DNA of 64,000 nt from Ilyomonas sp964249755 (GCA_964249755.1 CAXUDB010000001.1:1-64000); one strand, 5' to 3'. Positions 18,088 through 26,218 are shown, counted from the first letter of the stretch. The notes: generated by a model from the sequence alone, not told the origin. Program-made: numbers and translations.

Positions 18088-19194
18088 TTATTCAATCACC
18101 ATTTTCATCAATCCTTTTATATAATTTTCATCTAATGTTGCGCCCAAACCCGGTGTGTCGGGAACAGTAACTATGCCACCAGGGCTGTAAGTTATACCGC
18201 CAATTACCGGGTCTTCGGTAAACATCATCGGCGTATCCCAATCGGCATATATAACCGCATCGCTTGTTAAGGCAAAATGGGCCGAAGCCGTAAAGCCAAG
18301 TCGTGATTCTAAAAACCCACCTACCTGCAATTTCATGCCGGCTTCCTCTGCCAGCCTTGCAATTTTTTGTGCCTTGAAAATACCTGCCGATTTGCCCAGT
18401 TTAATATTGAAAGCATCGCAGGCTTTCAGGTCTATCAGCCGCTTTGCATCGTGATGGTCGCTGCAGCATTCATCGCCCATAATGGTGATTGGGCTTTGTT
18501 GTTTAACCTTTGACAAAGCGGTATAGTTCCATCTTGCAATTGGCTCTTCGCAAAATTGTATGTTGCAATCGCTCAATGCCTGTAGTGTCTCAACAGCGGT
18601 TTCTACACTCCATCCTCCATTAGCATCTATACGCAAGGGTATCTCATTACCTATTGCTTCGCGGATGCTGCGAATGCGCGCCACATCTTTCTCTCCATTT
18701 TCACCCAATTTTACTTTAATAACTGTAAAACCATTGGCAACGATTTTCTTTGCCTCGCTCACCATTTTGTCAACGCTATCAAGACTTATAGTATAATCAG
18801 TAATAAGAGTTTTATTTTTCTTTCCACCCAAAAAAGAATAAAGAGGCAAGCCCGCATACTGCGAAGCGATATCATACAAGGCAATGTCGAAAGCGCTTTT
18901 GATACTGGCATTGGCATAAATCGCTTTATCCCACGCGGCATGATGCGCTTCAATCAGCAATGGATTTTTATGGAGCAACAAATTAGCGATATACTGCGCG
19001 ATAATAAAAGAAGTCTGCATGTTTTCTCCGCAAATGGGCAGGTAAGGATTGCACTCGCCCCAGCCGCTGATGCCTTCATCGGTGCGAAGAACAACAACTA
19101 TGTTCTCCGCATGTGTATCGGGACCTAAGGAAGTGATAAAAGGTTCTTTGAGTTCGATAGGTGATTGATAAATCTCAATGCGTTTTATTTTCAT
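18088..19194 (-). CDS. Dipeptide epimerase / mandelate racemase-family enzyme
   Basis: The 368-residue enolase-superfamily enzyme has an N-terminal capping domain and a modified TIM barrel. Catalytic and metal positions are all visible: KVK at 160-162, Asp190 in RIDANGG, Glu216 in CEEP, Asp241 in GDE, and NIKLGKSAG (Lys265/Lys268). Near the end, DWDTP supplies the DxD motif that marks L-Ala-D/L-Glu epimerases and other dipeptide epimerases, where it binds the substrate's ammonium group. The likely role is epimerising a dipeptide during murein peptide recycling or peptide catabolism; exact specificity cannot be read. No dedicated peptidase is adjacent. Confidence 0.87.
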   Translation of the reverse strand: MKIKRIEIYQSPIELKEPFITSLGPDTHAENIVVVLRTDEGISGWGECNPYLPICGENMQTSFIIAQYIANLLLHKNPLLIEAHHAAWDKAIYANASIKSAFDIALYDIASQYAGLPLYSFLGGKKNKTLITDYTISLDSVDKMVSEAKKIVANGFTVIKVKLGENGEKDVARIRSIREAIGNEIPLRIDANGGWSVETAVETLQALSDCNIQFCEEPIARWNYTALSKVKQQSPITIMGDECCSDHHDAKRLIDLKACDAFNIKLGKSAGIFKAQKIARLAEEAGMKLQVGGFLESRLGFTASAHFALTSDAVIYADWDTPMMFTEDPVIGGITYSPGGIVTVPDTPGLGATLDENYIKGLMKMVIE

Positions 19195-19356
19195 TGTATC
19201 AGTGGTTGATGAACAAAGTATAGTTGCTTTTTAAAGTGAAGATAACCGCGTTTTGGAAAGCAAGCTTTAAGTGGAGAGTGTGTAAAATAAAAAGTACAGA
19301 AAGCATTCGTGGCTTATAGAAGTAACATGCTTTGGATAAGAGGGGATAAATCTTAA

Positions 19357-19391
19357 AATTATTAGTCTACAAATTTTGTGGACTAATAATT
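19357..19391. promoter_or_regulatory. Large near-perfect palindromic operator
   Basis: A 35-bp palindrome is centred on base 19374, with only one imperfect pair (T19368/G19380). Its half-site reads TTAGTCTACAAA. The -33-like TTTG (19375-19378) of the downstream promoter lies inside it, so a bound protein would block or steer RNA polymerase. Symmetry and TAGTC...GACTA flanks suggest a dimeric regulator such as an Rrf2-type protein, but the regulator is not in this window. Confidence 0.75.
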
Positions 19392-19397
19392 GCACTC

Positions 19398-19405
19398 TAT
19401 TTTCG
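19398..19405 (+). promoter_or_regulatory. -7 promoter element TATTTTCG
   Basis: A variant of TAnnTTTG, followed by CACC as at tadA (33045). TTTG at 19375-19378 lies 19 bases upstream, the right spacing for a Bacteroidota -33/-7 pair. It predicts transcription starting near 19410, just before the mini-ORF. Confidence 0.6.
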
Positions 19406-19424
19406 CACCATAAAAATCATCATC

Positions 19425-19484
19425 ATGCAGTACACAACCTGCCACATGCGATGTTGTTGTACGCCCGCAATGCGTACACGTTAG
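19425..19484 (+). CDS. Cys-rich 19-residue candidate leader peptide
   Basis: ATG at 19425 opens a 19-codon frame ending in TAG at 19482-19484: MQYTTCHMRCCCTPAMRTR. Four of 19 residues are Cys, three of them consecutive (TGT TGT TGT). It would be the first ORF on the transcript from the promoter at 19398, 160 nt ahead of the redoxin-like gene. A short stem (CCTGCT/AGCAGG, 19560-19590) lies between them. This fits a cysteine-sensing leader peptide, in which ribosome stalling at Cys codons controls the downstream gene. Chance occurrence cannot be excluded. Confidence 0.45.
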   Translation: MQYTTCHMRCCCTPAMRTR

Positions 19485-19643
19485 CCTTCCGGTTTCAACG
19501 GTTTGTTACGCATCCTCACCTCAATCAGTTTTCATTTTTCATTTGGCGTGTTTTTAAATGTTTCCTGCTGCCGCTTTGTGCCGAAGCAGGTTGTAAACAA
19601 CACCCTTTCTTATCGATTCATTCATCACAAAAAAATTACTACC

Positions 19644-20309
19644 ATGAATGCAGAAACTATGGCAAACTCCTTATCTTTTGTCTATCCTTCTTTTCCTACA
19701 CAAAACTTATTGGCCTATCAATACCAGCCATTGCGGCTGGATGAAACGGCTCCCTCGTTCGTACTGCCTTTCCATCAGGCATTGATTACACAGGGCAACC
19801 TTACCGCAAGCCGGGATACTTTTATTTCGTTGCACGATTTCTTAGACTATGGCCAGCCGCTTGTTATCTTTTTCACCGGCTCTTCCACAAGGGCTTTGCG
19901 CCCTGCTGCAGTAGAAGCGTTGCAGCAGAAAGTGCAGCAACAGGGCGGTAAGTTGCTCGTGCTTTCTCCGGCAGAACCGAAGCATTTGAGGCGACAACTG
20001 AAGGAGGCATCTTTGCTGTCGGTTTTTCAGGATAAAGACAATGTAATTGCAGAAGCCTTTGGTTTGTATAACGACCAAAATCCTTTGTGGCAGTGGGTTT
20101 CAGGTATTGAGGAAGAAGAGGAAACGTTGTCTGCCTTTTATGTGATTGCGCCCGACCGAACCGTAGCGTACCGGTTTGTAGATTTCGATTTTAAATTATA
20201 CAGCAGCGGCAATTATGGGTCGCTGGCCTTCATGGGCGAGATGCTGGAATCGGTCTATCATACTTCTCAGCGTTATCATCCCGCAAGGCGATATAAGTTG
20301 GTATCATAA
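19644..20309 (+). CDS. Redoxin (AhpC/TSA-like) fold protein without cysteines
   Basis: Start at ATG 19644 (221 aa); in-frame upstream extensions run through the leader region and look non-coding. The central part resembles a peroxiredoxin/thioredoxin-like fold: DETAPSFVLPFH, FISLHDFLDYGQPLVIFF, GGKLLVLSPAEPKHL, FQDKDNVIAEAFGLYN and FYVIAPDRTVAYRF. The place where a peroxidatic Cys would stand reads FFTGSSTRALRP, and I find no Cys anywhere in the protein, so thiol peroxidase chemistry is not possible. The upstream operator and Cys-codon mini-ORF suggest expression under sulfur or cysteine limitation. The name rests on fold-like resemblance only. Confidence 0.65.
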   Translation: MNAETMANSLSFVYPSFPTQNLLAYQYQPLRLDETAPSFVLPFHQALITQGNLTASRDTFISLHDFLDYGQPLVIFFTGSSTRALRPAAVEALQQKVQQQGGKLLVLSPAEPKHLRRQLKEASLLSVFQDKDNVIAEAFGLYNDQNPLWQWVSGIEEEEETLSAFYVIAPDRTVAYRFVDFDFKLYSSGNYGSLAFMGEMLESVYHTSQRYHPARRYKLVS

Positions 20310-20337
20310 CTTGTTTTGAGTGTTTTCATAGTGTGTG

Positions 20338-20373
20338 AAAGCTGTCCTCTAAAGGGGCAGCTTTTGTTTTTTT
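20338..20373 (+). terminator. Intrinsic terminator after the redoxin-like gene
   Basis: The stem AAAGCTGTCC / GGGGCAGCTTT with loop TCTAAA is followed by TTGTTTTTTT, 28 bp past the stop codon. Confidence 0.85.
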
Positions 20374-20587
20374 ATATTGCAGGAGAAGAGGAAAAGAGTT
20401 GAGAGCAGGGAGTGCATTGGTTTAAAAAAGACGCCGGCACAGCTTATGGCGTTATAGGCGACACAGCGCAGATTTAACACATGCAAATGATCGCAGATAA
20501 GTACAATTAAGAGGATATTCAAGTTAATGCATTGATAGAAAAAAGGGATCGTACCATCGAATCTGCAAGTCGGTTTATCTTGCAACT

Positions 20588-21505
20588 ATGGCGCATCAAC
20601 ATCATCACCACGATCATTCGCACGAAGTAGATCTAAAAGGAGGTAACCAAAAGATTTTTATGGCAGGTATTGTTCTCAATCTGCTGTTTGTGGTGGCAGA
20701 AGGAATAGCGGGTTTTTCCACCGGTTCTATGGCATTGCTGAGCGATGCAGGCCATAATGCAGGCGATGTAGCCAGCCTTGTCTTATCGCTGGTTTCGCTG
20801 TGGATGGCAGGCAAGAAATCGAGCGCCGTTTATACCTATGGTTATAAAAAAACAACGGTGCTGGCAGCTTTGGCAAATGCTGTGATTTTACTGATTGCTG
20901 TAGGCATTATTGGTTATGAGTCTGTACACCGCTTGCTGGTAAGGGAAGAAGCGGTGCAGGGAAATGTAATAGCATGGGTCGCTGCACTGGGCATCGTCAT
21001 CAATGCAGTATCGGCACTATTGTTTTATAAAGCGCAGAAGAGCGAACTGAATGCCAGAGGCGCTTACCTGCATTTATTAACTGATGCGCTGGTATCGGTT
21101 GCCGTAGTGATATCAGGCATCATTATCAGTTATACGCACTGGTACTGGCTTGACCCGGCCATAAGTTTGGTGGTGATGATGGTGATTTTAACCGGCACCT
21201 GGCAGTTGCTAAAAGACAGCTTTAAGATGAGCGTAGATGCGGTGCCATCGGGTATAGAACTGGATGAAATAAAAAAAGTGATTGCCGGTGTGAAAGATGT
21301 TACCCGCGTTCAGCATGTGCATGTATGGGCCTTAAGCACAACAGAGAATGCTCTAACGGCGCATATTTGCATTACGGAAGCTTTGCCTTTTGCCGAAAAG
21401 CTACTTGTAATTCAAAATATTAAGCACGAGCTGCAACACCAAAATATACAGCATTCTACCATTGAGTTAGATAACAGTACCACTTCCGTAGTTCAACTGC
21501 AGTAG
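20588..21505 (+). CDS. Cation diffusion facilitator (CzcD/ZitB-like zinc exporter)
   Basis: The 305-residue inner-membrane protein has a His-rich N-terminus (MAHQHHHHDHSHE), six hydrophobic helices and a soluble C-terminal ferredoxin-like domain, the standard CDF layout. The transport-site motifs are present: SMALLSDAGHNAGD in helix 2 (HxxxD) and LHLLTDALVS in helix 5 (here LTDAL, with Asp). It would export Zn2+ or related divalent cations by proton antiport. A TATCTTG promoter-like element (20576-20582) lies only 5 nt before the ATG, which points to a leaderless or near-leaderless mRNA. DUF1569 follows 33 bp later from its own promoter. Confidence 0.93.
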   Translation: MAHQHHHHDHSHEVDLKGGNQKIFMAGIVLNLLFVVAEGIAGFSTGSMALLSDAGHNAGDVASLVLSLVSLWMAGKKSSAVYTYGYKKTTVLAALANAVILLIAVGIIGYESVHRLLVREEAVQGNVIAWVAALGIVINAVSALLFYKAQKSELNARGAYLHLLTDALVSVAVVISGIIISYTHWYWLDPAISLVVMMVILTGTWQLLKDSFKMSVDAVPSGIELDEIKKVIAGVKDVTRVQHVHVWALSTTENALTAHICITEALPFAEKLLVIQNIKHELQHQNIQHSTIELDNSTTSVVQLQ

Positions 21506-21506
21506 A

Positions 21507-21514
21507 TAAATTTG
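21507..21514 (+). promoter_or_regulatory. -7 promoter element TAAATTTG
   Basis: This exact TAnnTTTG match lies directly after the transporter stop codon and 24 nt before the DUF1569 ATG. Confidence 0.6.
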
Positions 21515-21538
21515 CAACCCTAATCAGAACAACAGTAC

Positions 21539-21988
21539 ATGAATAATCTTTTTGTAAAAGACGATGTAGATGGTATTTACGAACGCATGGATGATCTTAC
21601 GGTTTCATCGCAGCATCAATGGGGCATTATGAGTGTTGACCAGATGCTAGCGCACTGTTCTGCCGCGCTGGAAGTGGCAAATGGCAAGGCTTTCCCGCCA
21701 AGAAGATTAATCGGTTATCTGTTGGGATGGCTGTCGAAATCGATATTTGTAAATGATAAGCCGCTGCCTAAAAACTTGCCTACCGATAAAAGCTGGAAGA
21801 TTATTGACCACCGCGATTTTATTAAAGAAAAAGAACGGCTGCATGCTGAAATTACTGAGTTTTATACCGGTGGTGAAGCCCACGTGACCAAGCATCCGCA
21901 TCCCTTCTATGGCAGGCTATCGCCGATGGAATGGAGTGTGGGTATGTGGAAGCATTTAGATCATCACCTGCGGCAGTTTGATGTGTAA
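21539..21988 (+). CDS. DUF1569 (DinB-like) protein
   Basis: The 149-residue soluble protein shows the DUF1569 pattern: HQWGIMSVDQMLAHCSAAL near residues 27-45, then the closing GRLSPMEWSVGMWKHLDHHL. The spaced histidines (HQW, AHC, HLDHH) fit a DinB-like four-helix bundle with a metal site. Members are poorly characterised; DinB relatives act in thiol-transferase or stress contexts. It sits just after the CDF transporter gene but has its own promoter element. Array B of 21-bp repeats starts about 265 bp downstream. Confidence 0.8.
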   Translation: MNNLFVKDDVDGIYERMDDLTVSSQHQWGIMSVDQMLAHCSAALEVANGKAFPPRRLIGYLLGWLSKSIFVNDKPLPKNLPTDKSWKIIDHRDFIKEKERLHAEITEFYTGGEAHVTKHPHPFYGRLSPMEWSVGMWKHLDHHLRQFDV

Positions 21989-22198
21989 GGGGAAGGGGGG
22001 ACATGATTCAAGACACAAGAATCAAGGGAGAGAAAAGGTTGTGGCTGTGGTTTGAAATTATTTAGGATGAAAGGTTACTAAAGTTTTGTGATTAGGTAAG
22101 GGTTGGAAGCTTTAAATAATAGCGGGAAAGGTTAGCGGTACATTTTTTTAGATTGGAGTATTTATCAAACTGTGGTAGAGTCTCATTTTAAAAAGATC

Positions 22199-22253
22199 AC
22201 CCGTCATTCCGCAAGGGTGTTTCGCTTCAGTAGAATTTCCATCCAGGGGCATC
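22199..22253. repeat. Leader segment of array B, shared with array C
   Basis: The segment reads CACCCGTCATTCCGCAAGGG and continues through GTGTTTC to the array. It matches the segment before array C (36342-36398: CACCCTGTCATTCCGAAAAG, then GGCGTTTCC). The GTCATTCCG...GGAA pattern resembles common intergenic palindromes found in many bacteria. Finding the same leader in front of two separate arrays suggests a mobile or duplicated element. Confidence 0.6.
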
Positions 22254-22421
22254 CATCCATCATCATCCAGACCTCATCCATTACCATCTAAGCATCATCC
22301 ATCACCGTCTGGAACTCATCCATCGTCATCTGGAACTCATTTATTATCATCCGGAACTCATCCATCACCGTCTGGAACTCATCTATTACCGTCTAAGCCT
22401 CATCCATTGTCATTTCTTCTT
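22254..22421. repeat. Array of eight degenerate 21-bp tandem repeats (array B)
   Basis: Eight contiguous 21-bp units start at 22254 and run to 22421; a ninth partial unit follows. The core is CATCCATCACCGTCTGGAAC, with most change in the middle. There are no spacers. The period and CATCCAT start are shared with array C at 36399. It lies in the convergent gap between DUF1569 and mrp. The rest of this 700-bp gap shows only a short palindrome (CTCAAATTGAG near 22471) and the mrp terminator. Confidence 0.85.
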
Positions 22422-22611
22422 CATCTAACATCTTGCATCCTACCTTGAATAGCTCTCTACAGAAGGGGATATCTCAAATTGAGACAACACCCAACTTGTA
22501 AGTAAGCACCGAAGTAGCATAAGGGAGTGCAGAAACTGCTTGCCGCAGGGAAATGAGGCTTCTGTCGAAACAGAAAAAAGTTCGGTTCTCATATACATTG
22601 TAAAAAGGGAA

Positions 22612-22662
22612 ATTGAATATAAAATAAACGCTGACAGAGCTTTTAAACCTTGTCAGCGTTTA
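22612..22662 (-). terminator. Intrinsic terminator of mrp
   Basis: A perfect 12-bp stem (TAAACGCTGACA at 22625-22636 with its complement at 22651-22662) is followed, on the minus strand, by a T-rich tail. Confidence 0.85.
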
Positions 22663-22698
22663 GATAAGAGACCGCTTAACAACGATTAAATGAAATAG

Positions 22699-23802
22699 TT
22701 ACACAGGTTCTGCCATCGCTTCAGCAAAGTTTTTGGGCTTCTCGGTTGCATTTACAGTGCTGATGGTGCGCACCGCATTATCGGCAAACTGGTGGAACGC
22801 AGCTTTGCTCACCGCATCATCACTCATCATCACCGGCACGCCGGCATCGCCGCCTTCGCAGATGCTTTGCACCAGCGGAATCTGACCTAAGAAATTCAAA
22901 TCATATTCATCTGCCAGCTTCTTTCCGCCTTCTTTGCCAAAGATAAAATACTGATGACCGGGCAACTCGGCTGGTGTAAAGAAAGCCATGTTTTCCACCA
23001 ACCCGATAATGGGCACATTAAGTTGTGCCTGCGCGAACATGGCAATGCCTTTGCGTGCATCGGCAAGCGCCACTTTTTGCGGCGTGGTAACAATAATAAC
23101 GCCCGTTACGGGAACGAGTTGCATGAGGGTAAGATGAATGTCGCCGGTGCCGGGTGGCATGTCTATTACAAGATAATCCAATTCGCCCCAATCTACATCG
23201 GTCACAAACTGGCGGATGGCGCTGCTCACCATCGGTCCGCGCCATACCACGGCATTCTTTTCATCTACCAATAAGCCAATGCTCATAAGCTGGATGCCAT
23301 ATTTTTCCAATGGAATAATCTGACCTTTTCCAGCTACTTCGCGCATCATGGGGCGCTCGCCGCGCACGCCAAACATAATAGGCACGCTGGGGCCGTAGAT
23401 GTCGGCATCCATTAGCCCCACCTTGGCCCCGCTTTGTGCAAAAGCAATAGCAAGATTGGCTGCCACAGTGCTTTTGCCTACACCGCCTTTGCCGCTCACT
23501 ACGGCGATAATGTTCTTTACGCCGGGCAGTATTTTGCCTTCGTCGTTGCGCTTGGTAATGGTGTGCGACGTGAAGTGAACAGTTACCTGTGCTTCTTTAT
23601 TCACTAATATTTTTATAGCGTTGATACAGGCATTTTGTATCATGTCTTTCATGGGGCAGGCCGGTGTGGTAAGCACCACCGTAAACGATACGGCATTGCC
23701 ATTTATGGCGATGTCTTTTACCATGTTGAGGGTTACGATATCCTTGCCTAAATCGGGTTCCTGCACGTTGCTTAAAGCCTTCAAAACATCACTTTCTGTC
23801 AT
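22699..23802 (-). CDS. mrp: Mrp/NBP35-family iron-sulfur carrier ATPase
   Basis: Start at ATG 23802 (367 aa); the longer frame adds 34 unconserved residues that overlap the promoter. An N-terminal MIP18/DUF59 domain (residues 1-~80, with PDLGKDIVTLNMV and TTPACPMK) precedes a deviant Walker A P-loop GKGGVGKST at 104-112, followed by MDADIYGPSVP and DYLVIDMPPGTGD. The protein would bind and transfer Fe-S clusters in the cytosol. Its C-terminus lacks the usual CxxC metal motif: the expected place reads VENMAFFTPAELPGHQYFIF rather than a Cys pair, which is worth noting because that motif binds the cluster in many homologues. Confidence 0.93.
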   Translation of the reverse strand: MTESDVLKALSNVQEPDLGKDIVTLNMVKDIAINGNAVSFTVVLTTPACPMKDMIQNACINAIKILVNKEAQVTVHFTSHTITKRNDEGKILPGVKNIIAVVSGKGGVGKSTVAANLAIAFAQSGAKVGLMDADIYGPSVPIMFGVRGERPMMREVAGKGQIIPLEKYGIQLMSIGLLVDEKNAVVWRGPMVSSAIRQFVTDVDWGELDYLVIDMPPGTGDIHLTLMQLVPVTGVIIVTTPQKVALADARKGIAMFAQAQLNVPIIGLVENMAFFTPAELPGHQYFIFGKEGGKKLADEYDLNFLGQIPLVQSICEGGDAGVPVMMSDDAVSKAAFHQFADNAVRTISTVNATEKPKNFAEAMAEPV

Positions 23803-23837
23803 TCTGCATATTTTTGTTAAATACAATTTTCGCAACA

Positions 23838-23845
23838 CAAAATTA
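23838..23845 (-). promoter_or_regulatory. -7 promoter element TAATTTTG before mrp
   Basis: This exact TAnnTTTG match on the minus strand lies 35 nt before the mrp ATG. It supports the shorter start at 23802. Confidence 0.55.
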
Positions 23846-23915
23846 GTAGCTGTCTCGGTTATTTTGTTGTTATCGCATTTACTGTTACGGGAACAATCTT
23901 TCATCCATCTACCGC

Positions 23916-24572
23916 ATGAAGTTAATTTTATCCATTGCTGCCTTTCTTTTGTTCATTGGCTTTGCCAACCAGGCGGATGCGCAGGTAAGCGTTTCGCAGG
24001 ATTCAGTCGTGCAATTGTATGGCGTGGTAATGACGGCAGATAGCCTGCAGGCCATACCGGGTGCAAGCATAATTGTGCAGGACAAAGGCAGAGGCACAAT
24101 CACGAATGACCAGGGTGTCTTCTCCATTGTAGTGCTAAAAGGAGACAAGGTAAGATTTTCGGTGGTGGGTTTTAAAGATAAAGAGGTAGAGATTCCGGCT
24201 ACGCTAAAAGACAATCAATATAGTTTGATTCAATTGATGGTGACGGATACGGCTTTTCTTCCGGCTACCATCATCAAACCCCGACCTACGCGGGCGCAGT
24301 TTGAACGCGATTTTATTAATACCGATGTACCAGCGGACCAGCTAGAGATTGCCCGCGCGAACATGAGTGAAGCGAAGCGTAGAGTGCTGTTGGCAACTTT
24401 GCCGGCTGATGGAAGAGAAGCGGTGGCAGCTTCGTTCCGGCAGCAATCGGTACGGTATTCTTACCTGGGTCAGCAACCACCGATTAACCTCTTTAATCCA
24501 ATGGCCTGGGCAGATTTTATACAGGCATGGAAGCGGGGAGATTTCAGGAAGAAGAGTAGCAGCGATTATTAG
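23916..24572 (+). CDS. Secreted CarboxypepD_reg-like domain protein
   Basis: The 218-residue protein has a signal peptide (KLILSIAAFLLFIGFANQAD, cleaved near ADAQ). Residues ~30-110 form a carboxypeptidase-regulatory-like beta sandwich: VQLYGVVMTADSLQAIPGAS, VQDKGRGTITNDQGVFSIVV, VRFSVVGFKDKEVEIPAT. This domain also opens TonB-dependent receptors, but no plug or barrel follows. The C-terminal part is Arg-rich and helical, ending FRKKSSSDY. Periplasmic or surface location is likely; function is unknown. Divergently transcribed from mrp. Confidence 0.8.
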   Translation: MKLILSIAAFLLFIGFANQADAQVSVSQDSVVQLYGVVMTADSLQAIPGASIIVQDKGRGTITNDQGVFSIVVLKGDKVRFSVVGFKDKEVEIPATLKDNQYSLIQLMVTDTAFLPATIIKPRPTRAQFERDFINTDVPADQLEIARANMSEAKRRVLLATLPADGREAVAASFRQQSVRYSYLGQQPPINLFNPMAWADFIQAWKRGDFRKKSSSDY

Positions 24573-24607
24573 TGTTGAGTGGTTTTGGTAGATTTTATAA
24601 AGCATCA

Positions 24608-24961
24608 TCATTCATCAATCCAGTTTTCCAGAACACTGATAACTTTTTCCTTGAGTGCATAAAGATCGTTGGTAATTACCTGCCAAATAATATCTGTATC
24701 CATACCAAAATATTCATGAACGAGGATATGTCTCATGCCTATCATTTTTCTCCATTCAACATCGGTAAACTTGGCTCTCGTTTCTCCTGTAATATGAACG
24801 GATGCTTCGCCAACAATTTCTAACTGTTTAATGGAAGCAAAACGCATCATAGAATTGTTCAGGAAGATTTCTTTATCTGCATCTTTCGTATAATTTTCAA
24901 CTTCTATGATAGCATCCCTGATGTGTTGCAGCCTTTGTTTATCGCCTATTTTCTCTTTCAT
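24608..24961 (-). CDS. hepT: HepT-like ribonuclease toxin (DUF86)
   Basis: The 117-residue helical HEPN protein carries the RX4HxY signature as RHILVHEYFG (near residues 77-86). In known HepT/MntA pairs this motif forms the RNase site and its tyrosine is AMPylated by the partner. Other family features are LQHIRDAIIEVENYT at the start and FASIKQLEIVGEAS. The start codon overlaps the 3' end of the upstream MntA gene by 23 bp, so translation is coupled. It would cleave RNA unless neutralised. Intact length; no damage seen. Confidence 0.92.
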   Translation of the reverse strand: MKEKIGDKQRLQHIRDAIIEVENYTKDADKEIFLNNSMMRFASIKQLEIVGEASVHITGETRAKFTDVEWRKMIGMRHILVHEYFGMDTDIIWQVITNDLYALKEKVISVLENWIDE

Positions 24962-25244
24962 ATATCAGTTTCTTATCCTTGTTTATAAAAGGAAGAATAT
25001 ATTTAGATACGCCATTGCTGGATACAATATCAACCTTCTTGTTTAGTATTTCTTCTAATTCGTCTTTCATAGAAAAAAAGCTGAGACCAATGTGCTGCGA
25101 ATAGTCAAGTTCAACCAGAATATCAACATCACTCTCACTACCGGCTTCCTCGCGTGAATAGGAACCAAAAAGGAAAGCCTTTAACACAGGCTTATCCTTA
25201 AAGTAGTCTTTGATGGTCCTAATGTCATTATAGGAAAGTGTCAT
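24939..25244 (-). CDS. mntA: MntA-like nucleotidyltransferase antitoxin
   Basis: The 101-residue minimal nucleotidyltransferase has the GSx10DxD motif intact: FLFGSYSREEAGSESDVDIL (near residues 25-44). In this system the antitoxin transfers AMP to a tyrosine of HepT and so disarms it. It is the first gene of the two-gene unit, with a 23-bp overlap into hepT. The following residues KDELEEILNKKVDIVSSNG are typical. The pair is an accessory island between the CarboxypepD_reg-like and hydroxyacyl-CoA dehydrogenase genes. Confidence 0.92.
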   Translation of the reverse strand: MTLSYNDIRTIKDYFKDKPVLKAFLFGSYSREEAGSESDVDILVELDYSQHIGLSFFSMKDELEEILNKKVDIVSSNGVSKYILPFINKDKKLIYERENRR

Positions 25245-25298
25245 GTTGTAAAGATATATTTTAATCTTTTGGTGTTATTATCACAGACTCATTTCTTC

Positions 25299-25306
25299 TA
25301 CATTCG
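25299..25306 (+). promoter_or_regulatory. -7 promoter element variant TACATTCG
   Basis: The element lies 19 nt before the dehydrogenase ATG. TTCG replaces TTTG, as in the elements at 19398 and 33045. Confidence 0.4.
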
Positions 25307-25324
25307 TCCTCTCAAATTCTTCTT

Positions 25325-26218
25325 ATGATTCAACGCATTTCTGTTATCGGTGCAGGCACCATGGGCAATGGTATTACGCATGTATTTGCGCAGTATGGCT
25401 TCACTGTAACACTCATTGATGTCAATGCTTCGCAACTGGATAAAGCTATGGCTAACATCGCCAAAAATTTAGCCCGGCAGGTATCGAAAGGCGTTCTTAC
25501 CGAAGAAGGAAAAACCTCATCGTTGCAAAACATCACCCCTTATACTTCTATTGAAGAAGGCGTTAAAGAAGCTGACCTGGTGATAGAAGCTGCTACCGAA
25601 AATGAAGGAGTCAAACTTGCTATTTTTAAACAAATAGATGAGGCTGCACCAGAGCATTGCATTCTCGCCTCTAACACATCCTCTATCTCCATCACCAAAA
25701 TTGCGGCTGCCACAAAGCGCCCGCAACAGGTAATCGGGATGCACTTTATGAATCCAGTTCCGGTGATGAAACTGGTAGAAATTATCAACGGCTATGCAAC
25801 CGAAAACAGCATTACACAAACCATCATTGACATTACAAAAAGAATAGAAAAAGTGCCTTGCGTGGTGAATGATTATCCTGGTTTTATTGCGAATAAAATA
25901 TTGATGCCGATGATTAATGAAGCGATCTATAGCTTGTATGAACGCATTGCCGGCGTGGAAGAAATTGATACCATCATGAAGCTGGGCATGGCGCACCCGA
26001 TGGGGCCTTTGCAGCTTGCCGATTTTATTGGTCTGGATGTTTGCCTGAGTATTCTGAATGTATTATACAATGGCTTCGGCAATCCCAAATATGCACCTTG
26101 CCCTTTGCTCGTAAACATGGTGATGGCGGGTAAGTTGGGCATTAAATCAGGCGAAGGATTTTATGTTTACATAAGCGGAAGTAAAGATTTGGTGGTGAGC
26201 GAAAGATTCAGAAAGTGA
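25325..26218 (+). CDS. 3-hydroxybutyryl-CoA / 3-hydroxyacyl-CoA dehydrogenase
   Basis: The 297-residue NAD(P)-dependent enzyme oxidises (or forms) 3-hydroxyacyl-CoA in fatty-acid or butanoate metabolism. The Rossmann motif GAGTMGNGITH is at the N-terminus (residues ~8-18), DLVIEAATEN follows, and the catalytic His is in GMHFMNPVPVMKLVEI with its Glu partner just after. NDYPGFIANKILMPMINEA and MKLGMAHPMGPLQLADFIGL mark the C-terminal helical domain. Length is normal for the single-domain form. It is monocistronic as far as I can see, with no thiolase nearby. Confidence 0.95.
   Translation: MIQRISVIGAGTMGNGITHVFAQYGFTVTLIDVNASQLDKAMANIAKNLARQVSKGVLTEEGKTSSLQNITPYTSIEEGVKEADLVIEAATENEGVKLAIFKQIDEAAPEHCILASNTSSISITKIAAATKRPQQVIGMHFMNPVPVMKLVEIINGYATENSITQTIIDITKRIEKVPCVVNDYPGFIANKILMPMINEAIYSLYERIAGVEEIDTIMKLGMAHPMGPLQLADFIGLDVCLSILNVLYNGFGNPKYAPCPLLVNMVMAGKLGIKSGEGFYVYISGSKDLVVSERFRK

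Noticed and set aside
19376..19744. 122-codon ORF over the redoxin leader
   Set aside because: It lies in a different frame from the redoxin gene, covers the operator and mini-ORF, and its product (His/Cys/Phe-rich) looks random.
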